Below, in pieces: positions 15,702 through 22,535 of a stretch of DNA of 23,042 bases (its first letter is position 1; the number at the start of each line of letters is the position of its first letter). Under the pieces are notes generated by a model. That model worked only from the letters and a program-made list of their open reading frames with translations. It was not told the DNA's origin and did not search any database. The translations under genes were made by a program, and so were the position numbers. The DNA comes from an uncultured Clostridium sp. (GTDB lineage: Bacteria; Bacillota; Clostridia; Clostridiales; Clostridiaceae), in NCBI RefSeq assembly GCF_900769625.1, contig NZ_CAAGHK010000083.1, positions 1-23,042 of the forward strand, given 5' to 3'.

Positions 15702-15932
15702 TTAATTGCTATAAAAATGAGGAATATGTGCTGCTTTTTCAGTAAGAATAAACTCTGCATCCATATCTTCTGAATATACTTCAAAATACTCCTCAATCTC
15801 ACTCATTATTTTCTTTCCGCTTACAATCTCCTTTGAAATTGCCATTTCGCCAGATTGAAATCTTGAAAGCTCCAGCATATCGTTTATAAGTTTCTGAAGC
15901 CTTTTAGATTCCCTGAGGATACTTTTTTCAGC
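15702..15932 (-). pseudogene. Histidine kinase HisKA fragment fused to the end of the oxidoreductase gene
   Basis: In a frame different from the oxidoreductase, about 76 codons read AEKSILRESKRLQKLINDML, ELSRFQSGEMAISKE and SEIEEYFEVYSEDMDAEFIL, the dimerisation helices of a sensor histidine kinase. The phospho-acceptor helix, sensor and ATPase domains are absent, and the frame ends at a TAA (15702-15704). It starts within the last codons of the molybdopterin oxidoreductase gene with no start codon of its own. After the stop, the frame stays open for about 17 codons with no clear homology. Confidence 0.7.
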
Positions 15933-17983
15933 CTTACCAGAGTTTCATTATATGTAACTTGTCCTCCTATATCAGAAATCCCAGATTCTGTTATCCAATT
16001 TGGACTGCCATGCTTTTTCCACCATCCTGAATACATCATTACAATGTCATCACCTATTCCATCATCAATTCTCAGGCATGTTTCTATGATACCTTTCGAA
16101 GATTCGAGATAGATATCCTCCCCATCTGCAAATCCATAAATTTCAGCCATTTTCTTATTCATATAACACTCTGATCTGCCCTCATTATCCATATACCCCT
16201 GACTAGATAATGACTCCCTGCCATGTGTTGTTAATATTCTAAATCTATAATTCATATCATTTATGCCTGGATGTGGATTTCCTTCACTTTCATATCCATT
16301 TTCATTATTTACTTTTCTATAATCACTTTTATTATCTGTTATCTTACAGCCAGCCCTATTATTTGTTTTCTTATAGTCAAGCGTATCATTCTCTTTATGT
16401 ACTGCTTTATTAAGGACATCTTTATTAAAACAAATTTCAAACTTTCCGCTTGGTGTCATAAATTTCTGGTTCTTCCATGCAATACTTTCATGAATAGTGA
16501 AATAATTCTGCTTAAGATACTCAAGACTCATTTTAGGTTCTATCTTCTTTAATGGTTCTATTACTTTACTAAGATATTCTCTTTTGCTCACTAAAGGATA
16601 ATTTTTAATTGCCATATTCTGTGCAAGTTCCTTAAAGAAAAAGTATTCATCCATCAGTTCCTCTTCAGGCTCTACAGCTTTTTCAATATATGTAAGATAA
16701 GGATTGGTCATTGAACTATATAAAATATCTTCACTTTCCAGAACTGTAGTTGATGGGATAAATAAATCACATACTTCTGCTGTATCTGTGAGGAACTGAT
16801 CAAAGCATACCTTAAAATCAATTCTCTTCAATGCCTTTTCAAGAGAATTTAAGTCTGCCAGCTGGCTCAAAAGATTACTCTTTACAATAACAGCCATTTT
16901 TATATTATTTTCCTCTATAAATGAACTCATTCTGCTCACATAAAATTCCCTGTTATTTGCATAACTTTCACTGTCATATGGGTCAGTATTCAAAACTGAA
17001 GGATACACCTTATTTGCATAGTTTACTCCGCCTCCGCTTTTTCCAATCTGTCCAGTTATAGCTGTCAGTGCATCAATGATCAGGATTGTATTTCCTCCAT
17101 GAGCATATTTCTGAAGTCCATACCCGAGAAGAATAGATGAGTAATGCTCTGTATACTTTTCTACAATAAAATCTGCTGTTTCTTCTGTAATGCCAGCTCT
17201 TTCACATAAATCGTGCAGATTAAGGCTTTCCAGATAACTTTTATATTCTTTAAATCCATTCACATGATTTTTTATGTACTCACTGTCAATCCTATTTTTT
17301 TCAATTATTATTTTTCCTAAAGCAAGAGCCAGTGCGGCATCACATCCTGGTTTTATCTGGACATATAAATCTGCCATCTTTGCAGTATCTGTCTTTATCG
17401 GGTCAATTACAATGACAAAGCTTCCATTTTTCTGTGCCTTCTTTATCATCTGCATTGTATGTATTGTAGTATTTGCTGGATTCTTTCCCCACACAATTAT
17501 AGTTCTGCTGTTAATCATATCTTCAAGAGAATGGCTTCTTGCATCACCGAAATTCTTTTTCTGTGCCGCCATTCCTGCACTCCAGCATGGGCCGCCTTTT
17601 TGTTTAGAACATCCTCCATAAAAGTTGAAGAATATGTCACCAATACTTTTAAGAAGACTTCCGCTTCCGTATTGTTCATAATAAAGAACTGACTGTGAAC
17701 CATATTTTTCCCTAAATGTACCAAGCTTTTCAGCCATAATATTAACTGCCTCATCAAAAGAAATCTCACGCCACTTTCCATTAATTTTAAGTAAAGGCTT
17801 ATACTGTCTTTTAGGATGATTCTGCCTTTCCAGATGATTAAGTCCCTTTCTACATATAAATCCTTTAGTATAAGGATGATTCTTGTCCCCTTCTATATTT
17901 ACTGCTTTATTATCTTCAACATACACATTAAACCTGCAGGCATCAAAACAGTCTAACGTACATCCACCGCTTAATTTCTTCAT
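15884..17983 (-). CDS. Molybdopterin-dependent oxidoreductase
   Basis: This 699-residue protein is a DMSO reductase superfamily (COG0243) catalytic subunit carrying a bis-MGD molybdenum or tungsten cofactor and one [4Fe-4S] cluster. The cluster cysteines are C8, C12, C16 and C44. C133 in GGPCWSAGMAA is the candidate metal ligand. Further landmarks are TIIVWGKNPANTTIHTM, VIVIDPIKTDTAKMADLYV, GKSGGGVNYAN and FDQFLTDTAEVCDLFIPST; the C-terminal molydop-binding domain has FRILTTHGRESLSSQGYM. No Tat signal is seen, so it is probably cytosolic. GAGGGG precedes the ATG, and the gene follows a CinA-like gene by 52 bp as an operon. A low-complexity insert with a local duplication lies near residues 550-580. 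The last 10 or so residues (after LVRLKK) come from a histidine kinase fragment read out of frame. The physiological substrate is unknown. Confidence 0.88.
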   Translation of the reverse strand: MKKLSGGCTLDCFDACRFNVYVEDNKAVNIEGDKNHPYTKGFICRKGLNHLERQNHPKRQYKPLLKINGKWREISFDEAVNIMAEKLGTFREKYGSQSVLYYEQYGSGSLLKSIGDIFFNFYGGCSKQKGGPCWSAGMAAQKKNFGDARSHSLEDMINSRTIIVWGKNPANTTIHTMQMIKKAQKNGSFVIVIDPIKTDTAKMADLYVQIKPGCDAALALALGKIIIEKNRIDSEYIKNHVNGFKEYKSYLESLNLHDLCERAGITEETADFIVEKYTEHYSSILLGYGLQKYAHGGNTILIIDALTAITGQIGKSGGGVNYANKVYPSVLNTDPYDSESYANNREFYVSRMSSFIEENNIKMAVIVKSNLLSQLADLNSLEKALKRIDFKVCFDQFLTDTAEVCDLFIPSTTVLESEDILYSSMTNPYLTYIEKAVEPEEELMDEYFFFKELAQNMAIKNYPLVSKREYLSKVIEPLKKIEPKMSLEYLKQNYFTIHESIAWKNQKFMTPSGKFEICFNKDVLNKAVHKENDTLDYKKTNNRAGCKITDNKSDYRKVNNENGYESEGNPHPGINDMNYRFRILTTHGRESLSSQGYMDNEGRSECYMNKKMAEIYGFADGEDIYLESSKGIIETCLRIDDGIGDDIVMMYSGWWKKHGSPNWITESGISDIGGQVTYNETLVRLKKVSSGNLKGFRNL

Positions 17984-18035
17984 AGTTCCCCTCTTTTGAT
18001 TAAAATTTTATATAAATATATCATATTGAACAGTT

Positions 18036-18506
18036 TTATGCTAATATTTTATTAAGTTCTTCAAAAACCTTATCAATTATAAATTTTTTCTGCTCATGTC
18101 TTGATTCTATTGGAACGGTGATCTTTCTGCTTACTTCATGCTCTTCATCATACTTTATACAGAAATAAACTTCTCCCTGTACACTCTCCTTGTTGTTGAC
18201 ATCAACATTGCTCAAAGTTCCTGTAATTCCTACTCCTATATTGCACTTCATTTTACTTCTGCACACCTCCGCCATCTTAAAAGCAGTTTCTGGTGAGTAG
18301 ACACCATATGTTTCAATAGTTTCTTCGGGTACGCCCACTGAAATTTTCTGTCTGTTTGAATAGGTTACAAATCCGCCTTCTGTTATATTAGAAGCACCTT
18401 CAACATCTGTAATACTACTTATTAGAAATCCTCCTGTACAGCTTTCCATTGTTGTAATTTTTATATTCTTTTCTATAAGTCTTTTTACTATTTCTTCATT
18501 TTTCAT
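18036..18506 (-). CDS. CinA-like C-terminal domain protein (nicotinamide-nucleotide amidase family)
   Basis: This 156-residue protein equals the C-terminal domain of CinA, whose PncC-type members deamidate nicotinamide mononucleotide to recycle NAD. It has the signature MESCTGGFLISSITDVEGAS, then GGFVTYSNRQKISVGV, GVYSPETAFKMAEVC and NIGVGITGTLSN, with VQGEVYFCI near the end. Length is typical for stand-alone PncC (about 160). The usual GIAGPGG loop reads GITGTLSNVD, a departure that may change activity. The start has AAAGGA about 10 bases upstream. It is the first gene of a two-gene operon with the molybdopterin oxidoreductase; CinA family proteins often neighbour molybdopterin-related genes, partly because full CinA carries a MoCF-like domain. 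Confidence 0.85.
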   Translation of the reverse strand: MKNEEIVKRLIEKNIKITTMESCTGGFLISSITDVEGASNITEGGFVTYSNRQKISVGVPEETIETYGVYSPETAFKMAEVCRSKMKCNIGVGITGTLSNVDVNNKESVQGEVYFCIKYDEEHEVSRKITVPIESRHEQKKFIIDKVFEELNKILA

Positions 18507-18612
18507 TTCAACTCATTCCTTTATTAATTATTATTTCTTGCATAATTTGCCATCATGCATTTATGTTAACATAACTTATTTATAATCTCTACTATACTTA
18601 TTTTATTATATA

Positions 18613-18637
18613 TTTCAATTAACAATGGACAATTTTC
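18613..18637. repeat. Interspersed repeat copy with CAATGGACAATT
   Basis: This spacer copy contains CAATTAACAATGGACAATT. The 12-mer CAATGGACAATT is shared exactly with the copy at 5875-5899 on the other strand. Shorter AATTGACAATT words occur at 14882 and, on the opposite strand, at 20359. Confidence 0.5.
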
Positions 18638-18723
18638 AGAAAAATCCCTCTAAGGATTTTTTAATTACTATGTATATTAGAATTTATATATTCTTGAATT
18701 AAGAGTATAACTTTTTGGTTTAA

Positions 18724-18752
18724 TTATAATTTATGTATTTTAATGTTATAAT
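18724..18752 (+). promoter_or_regulatory. Extended -10 promoter for the GNAT gene
   Basis: TGTTATAAT (18744-18752) is a consensus extended -10 element, with a weak -35 (TTATAA, 18724-18729) at 17-base spacing. The leader would be about 43 bases. It lacks a recognisable Shine-Dalgarno before the ATG at 18802. Confidence 0.55.
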
Positions 18753-18801
18753 ATATTTAAGCCTATTGTGATGTAAAAAATATATAAAAATGATGTAGTG
18801 T

Positions 18802-19329
18802 ATGAAAATAGAAACAGAAAATTTAATTGTTCGTAATTTTGAATTAAGTGATGAAAATGACTTATGTGAATATATGCTGCAGAGAGTAAATGCAGAGTTT
18901 GAAAGATATGAAGATTTTACTGCTGAAAAATCAAGAAAGGAAGTAGAATTCAGGTCTGGCAGTGATGAATTCTATGCTATTGAATTAAAAAATGAACACA
19001 AAGTTATTGGAAATATTTATTTAGGAAAAAGAGATTTTAATTCCAGAGAACTCGGATATGTATTAAATGAAAATTATCAAAATAAAGGTTATGGACGTGA
19101 AGCTGCAGAAGCTTCTGTAAACTATATTTTCAAACATGGAGTACACCAAATTTTTGCAGAATGTGCACCTCAGAACACACCTTCATGGAAAATCATGGAG
19201 AAAATCAATCTCCAGCGTGAAGCACATTTTAAAAAGAATGTTTCATTCCGTAAAGATGAAAAGGGCTTTCCAATTTACTGGGATACTTATGTGTATGCAC
19301 AATTAAATCCATCATTTGAATCTAAATAA
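18802..19329 (+). CDS. GNAT N-acetyltransferase, RimJ/RimL type
   Basis: A 175-residue acetyltransferase of the Acetyltransf_3 group, which moves acetyl from acetyl-CoA to an amine on a protein N-terminus, antibiotic or small molecule. It begins METENLIVR-like (MKIETENLIVRNF), has VIGNIYLGKRDFNSRELGYV (the central strand), the acetyl-CoA loop NYQNKGYGREAAEA, and the late AECAPQNTPSWKIMEKINLQ with the catalytic-side helix. Length is normal. No good ribosome binding site is seen before ATG 18802 (GATGTAGTGT), so translation may be weak. It runs towards another GNAT gene on the minus strand, with only 37 bp between stops and no clear terminator. Substrate unknown. Confidence 0.88.
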   Translation: MKIETENLIVRNFELSDENDLCEYMLQRVNAEFERYEDFTAEKSRKEVEFRSGSDEFYAIELKNEHKVIGNIYLGKRDFNSRELGYVLNENYQNKGYGREAAEASVNYIFKHGVHQIFAECAPQNTPSWKIMEKINLQREAHFKKNVSFRKDEKGFPIYWDTYVYAQLNPSFESK

Positions 19330-19366
19330 CCACAATTAACACCATAAAACAGTAAAATAAAAATAA

Positions 19367-19909
19367 TTACTTTTCAATATTTGGAAATTGAATTATATCC
19401 TTTGGATTATCTTCATGTTTACCAATAAATTTTTCCATCCATATCATGTCTTTCCACTTGCCAAATTTGTATCCGCATTTTGTAAAATGGGCTACTGTCT
19501 TATATGCAAATTTTTTATGGAATTCCTCACTTTTCTCATTTGGATATGTAATACATGCATTTACATTGATTATATTCTGAAGTTTAAGATATCTTTCAAG
19601 CTCGTTATAAAGCATACTTCCTACACCCTTTCCAGCCATTCCATGCCTTATATATATAGATGTTTCCACACTCCAGTCATATGCGCGTCTACTCTTAAAT
19701 TCACCAGCATATGCATATCCTATAATTTCACCGTCGTCTTCTTCTGCTATAATATATGGGTACCTGCTCAATGTATTTTCTATTCTTTTTGCAAATTCCT
19801 CTACTGTTGGAACTTCATATTCAAAAGTTATATCAGTTTTTTCAACGTAATATTTATATATATCTACAAGCTGCTTTGCATCACTAATCTGTGCTATCCT
19901 TATTTTCAT
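19367..19909 (-). CDS. GNAT N-acetyltransferase, phosphinothricin acetyltransferase-like
   Basis: This 180-residue protein matches the Pat/YwnH type of GNAT enzymes, which acetylate methionine sulfoximine, phosphinothricin or similar amino acids. It begins MKIRIAQISDAKQLVDIYKY and has TDITFEYEVPTVEEFAKRIE, then YPYIIAEEDDGEIIGYAYAG, FKSRRAYDWSVETSIYIRHG, the acetyl-CoA loop MAGKGVGSMLYNELERYLK and GYKFGKWKDMIWMEKF. All the features are in the expected order and length. GAGGAG lies about 8 bases before the ATG. It is convergent with the other GNAT gene; the two are not close relatives in sequence. Likely role is detoxification of amino-acid analogues, by family only. Confidence 0.9.
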   Translation of the reverse strand: MKIRIAQISDAKQLVDIYKYYVEKTDITFEYEVPTVEEFAKRIENTLSRYPYIIAEEDDGEIIGYAYAGEFKSRRAYDWSVETSIYIRHGMAGKGVGSMLYNELERYLKLQNIINVNACITYPNEKSEEFHKKFAYKTVAHFTKCGYKFGKWKDMIWMEKFIGKHEDNPKDIIQFPNIEK

Positions 19910-20412
19910 TGTTTTTCTCCTCTTTCACTACTATGTTTTATTTTTAAAAATTGTTGATTACAATAAATCTTACTTTAAAAACTTTAGAACCTATTTTCCG
20001 AAATCTCTGCAATTTCTGAGCATGTCTGGATGATTTCCCTTTTCAAAAAGAATCAATCGGCAGTTTTTCATTCTACATATAGATCATTAAAGCTTACTAA
20101 AAATTCCCATTCTAATACCACGTTTCAATATTTTATATGAATCATTTTCTAATATATTGTATTATATCACATTTATTTATCAGCTGGCATATGCAATTCA
20201 AAAAAGTCATAACCACCCGTAAAACGGGTGGTTTTATGTTTCACTTCGTTCAACAGACTAAAGCCATAATAAAAGCTTATTGAAAATATTTCATATTTCC
20301 CTTCTATCCTTATATAAGCAGAGTGTAGAAATTTACATGTCTATAATTATGCCGATACAATTGTCAATTTTAAATTTTTCCAATATAATTACCTATAGAG
20401 GATGTGAGAAAA
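19910..20412. other. 503-bp spacer with hairpin element and a possible gene remnant
   Basis: On the minus strand a 26-codon frame (20071-19991) reads MKNCRLILFEKGNHPDMLRN and RDFGK; it looks like a protein fragment, perhaps from an alpha/beta hydrolase C-terminus, but is too short to assign. A strong hairpin lies at 20211-20233. An AATTGTCAATT repeat word (20359-20369) precedes the pyridoxamine kinase gene. I see nothing else of note. Confidence 0.4.
20205..20275. repeat. Strong hairpin with IS200/IS605-end-like sequence
   Basis: AACCACCCG (20211-20219) pairs perfectly with CGGGTGGTT (20225-20233) around TAAAA, then TTATGTTTCACTTCGTTCAAC and GACTAAAGCC follow. This GC-rich stem is out of character with its AT-rich surroundings. 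As I recall, similar hairpins plus a GACTAAAGCC-type flank occur at the left ends of IS200/IS605 elements in Firmicutes. No transposase or tnpB is nearby, so it would be a solo end or a small non-autonomous copy. It could instead be a terminator, although its T-run is weak. Confidence 0.35.
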
Positions 20413-21243
20413 TTGAATAACTACAATGTGAAAAAAATTGCTCTTGTTAATGATTTAACTGGATTTGGACGCTGTTCTGTAGCTGTAGCACTTCCTATAA
20501 TTTCAGCACTTAAGGTTCAATGCTGCTTTATGCCCACAGCAATACTTTCAAATCATACTGGTTTTGATAATTTCTTTTTTGATGACTACACATCAAAAAT
20601 GAGAGAATACATGAATGCCTGGGAAAAAATTAATCTGAGTTTTGATGGAATATGCACTGGTTTTCTTGGGTCTGAAAACCAGATTGATATAGTAATAGAG
20701 TTTATAAAAAAATTCAGGACAAAAGATAATATTGTAATAGTTGATCCTGTAATGGGCGATTATGGAGAAATTTACTGTACTTATACAGATGCTATGTGCA
20801 AAAAAATGCAGGAACTCGTAAAACATGCTGACTGCATTACTCCTAACCTTACAGAACTATGCAGGCTTCTTGATATTCCATACCCAGGTGAAACCCCAGA
20901 ACCTGAAGAACTTTACGTTTTATGCGGAAGGATCTCAATGGACGGGCCATCAAAGATAGTTGTGACAGGACTTAAGAGAAACGGATACATAGAAAACTTC
21001 ATTTTTGAAAGATACCAGCCTTACAAAACAATAAAAACAGAAAAAATAGGTGAAGACCGCTCAGGTACAGGTGATGTTTTTTCATCAATTGTATCTGCCT
21101 CACTTGTCAAGGGTGAAGATTTTACATCATGCGTTGAAAAAGCTGTACATTTTATAAGCAGATCATTACAGTTTACAAATGAACAGAATCTACCAACAAA
21201 CTGCGGCGTATGCTTTGAGGAGTTTCTGACTGAATTAAAATAA
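20413..21243 (+). CDS. pdxY: Pyridoxamine/pyridoxal kinase, PdxY-like
   Basis: A ribokinase-fold vitamin B6 kinase that phosphorylates pyridoxal or pyridoxamine with ATP for PLP salvage in the cytosol. Landmarks are VKKIALVNDLTGFGRCSVAV at the start, CFMPTAILSNHTGF, then VDPVMGDYGEIYCTYTDAMC (substrate lid region), ADCITPNLTELCRLL, IVVTGLKRNG and the anion-hole and base motif DRSGTGDVFSSIVSA. The start is uncertain: AGAGG (20397-20401) favours TTG 20413 (11-base spacing), giving 276 residues; GTG 20404 is too close, and GTG 20428 would give the usual MKKIALVND start. A short leader follows the AATTGTCAATT word. The radical SAM gene follows after 66 bp and may be co-transcribed. Confidence 0.9.
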   Translation: MNNYNVKKIALVNDLTGFGRCSVAVALPIISALKVQCCFMPTAILSNHTGFDNFFFDDYTSKMREYMNAWEKINLSFDGICTGFLGSENQIDIVIEFIKKFRTKDNIVIVDPVMGDYGEIYCTYTDAMCKKMQELVKHADCITPNLTELCRLLDIPYPGETPEPEELYVLCGRISMDGPSKIVVTGLKRNGYIENFIFERYQPYKTIKTEKIGEDRSGTGDVFSSIVSASLVKGEDFTSCVEKAVHFISRSLQFTNEQNLPTNCGVCFEEFLTELK

Positions 21244-21309
21244 GAGATACTGAAATTAATTATTGTCAATTACTTATTAAGGATAAAAATATTATAAGGA
21301 TGTGTTATT

Positions 21310-21969
21310 ATGGTGATTTTATATACTTATGACAAAGGGAATTATATAAACTTAAAAAACATCACACTTGAAGAAATGGATGCAAAAAATATTAAAAGAA
21401 ATATTTATGTCAATCTGACTAACAGATGCCCATGTGCTTGTACATTCTGCCTGAGAAAGACAAAAAAAATGGCTAAAACAAATAGTCTGTGGCTTGAAAG
21501 AGAACCTGAAGTGTCGGAAGTAATTACAGAATTTGAATCACTTGACCTTAATGAATTTAATGAAGTTATATTCTGTGGATTTGGTGAGCCTACTGAAAGA
21601 ATATATGATATAGTAAAAATTGCAGAATATCTCAAGAAAAGACGTCCAGAAATACTTATAAGAATAAATACTAACGGACTTTCTGATCTTATGTATAAAA
21701 CTTCAACAGCCCATCTTTTTAAAGAACTTATGGATACTGTTTCAATCAGCCTGAATGCACCAAATGCTGAAGAATTTCTTAAAATCACACAGAATAAATT
21801 CGGCATAGAATCATTTGAAGCAATGAAGAAATTTGCCCTTGACTGTAAAAACTATGTGCCTAACGTAGTTCTCACAGTAGTTGACTGTATTGGTGAAGAA
21901 GAAATCAAGAAATCACAGGCTGTTTGTGATGAGCTTGGTGTGGCTTTAAGAGTACGAGCTTTTGAGTAG
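21310..21969 (+). CDS. TatD-associated radical SAM protein
   Basis: A 219-residue radical S-adenosylmethionine enzyme of the small family usually found beside or fused to TatD nuclease. The [4Fe-4S] motif CxxxCxxC is C40, C44 and C47 in IYVNLTNRCPCACTFCLRK. The GFGEPT motif follows at about 90-95, then LIRINTNGLSD and VSISLNAPNAEEFLKIT. The length is that of the family's core domain, with no extra cluster-binding domain. GGA lies about 8-10 bases before ATG 21310. No tatD gene is adjacent, so it stands apart from its usual partner; it follows the pyridoxamine kinase. The reaction is not known for the family. Confidence 0.85.
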   Translation: MVILYTYDKGNYINLKNITLEEMDAKNIKRNIYVNLTNRCPCACTFCLRKTKKMAKTNSLWLEREPEVSEVITEFESLDLNEFNEVIFCGFGEPTERIYDIVKIAEYLKKRRPEILIRINTNGLSDLMYKTSTAHLFKELMDTVSISLNAPNAEEFLKITQNKFGIESFEAMKKFALDCKNYVPNVVLTVVDCIGEEEIKKSQAVCDELGVALRVRAFE

Positions 21970-21981
21970 TTAAAAATAAGG

Positions 21982-22025
21982 GGACAGTAGATAGATTTGT
22001 TTTTACATAAATCTCTTTACTGTCC
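21982..22025 (+). terminator. Intrinsic terminator after the radical SAM gene
   Basis: GGACAGTA (21982-21989) pairs with TACTGTCC (22018-22025), with an inner AGATTT/AAATCT stem. Only a weak T-rich stretch follows (TTCAATTC, then TTTTTT further on), so termination may be partial. Confidence 0.6.
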
Positions 22026-22080
22026 TTCAATTCATAGTTTTTTCATAATATTAATTTTTTACCAAACACAAATGTATTCT

Positions 22081-22327
22081 TTACCAATTTGCCAGTTCGC
22101 TCCTGACACCCATTTTCTCTGGTAAAATAAGCGATCTTCCTAAAAAATCATGTTTTTCTATATATTCTTTTTCTGTTTCGAATAAATAAAGTAACTCCTA
22201 GTTCTTCTTTAAAAGCAGATAACTGCCTTGAAAGTGTTGGCTGTGTTATATGCAATTGTTTCACAGCTTTGGTAAAGCTTTGTTCTTTCGCAACTGTTAA
22301 AAAATATCTTAATACTCTTAGTTCCAT
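22081..22327 (-). pseudogene. LysR-family regulator broken by internal deletion and frameshift
   Basis: ATG 22327 opens a clear LysR helix-turn-helix: MELRVLRYFLTVAKEQSFTK, AVKQLHITQPTLSRQL and FKEELGVTLFIRNRK. After about 50 residues it breaks and stops at TGA 22148-22150. In another frame the sequence continues as EYIEKHDFLGRSLILPEKMG and VRSELANW, a stretch from the middle of a LysR substrate-binding domain, ending at TAA 22081-22083. The intervening part of the protein and the C-terminal half of the domain are missing. Only a DNA-binding fragment of 59 residues could be made. Confidence 0.8.
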
Positions 22328-22404
22328 CTGACATCATCTTTTAAGACATACTCCGCATTTCACCTTGCCTGCCAATTGAGTACTTGAAATAAACAAGCAT
22401 AAAA

Positions 22405-22444
22405 AACGACCATACAAGAGCATTCCTACTCTTGTATGATCGTT
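22405..22444 (-). terminator. Intrinsic terminator below the repeat-protein gene
   Basis: A 16-bp stem with one mismatch, AACGACCATACAAGAG (22405-22420) against CTCTTGTATGATCGTT (22429-22444), with an 8-base loop. On the minus strand it is followed by six T. It lies about 90 bases past the stop of the minus-strand surface-protein gene. Confidence 0.85.
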
Positions 22445-22535
22445 ATTTCTTTTGTCACCACTTGAAGACATCACTCAAAAACTGTTTTTCTTACAACCCA
22501 TAAGTGAACGCTGTTAATAGTATCTTTTTATCCTA

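Noticed and set aside
19388..19957. A 189-codon plus-strand frame opposite the second GNAT gene
   Set aside because: It is antisense to a clear acetyltransferase, lacks a ribosome binding site and has a biased, non-family composition.
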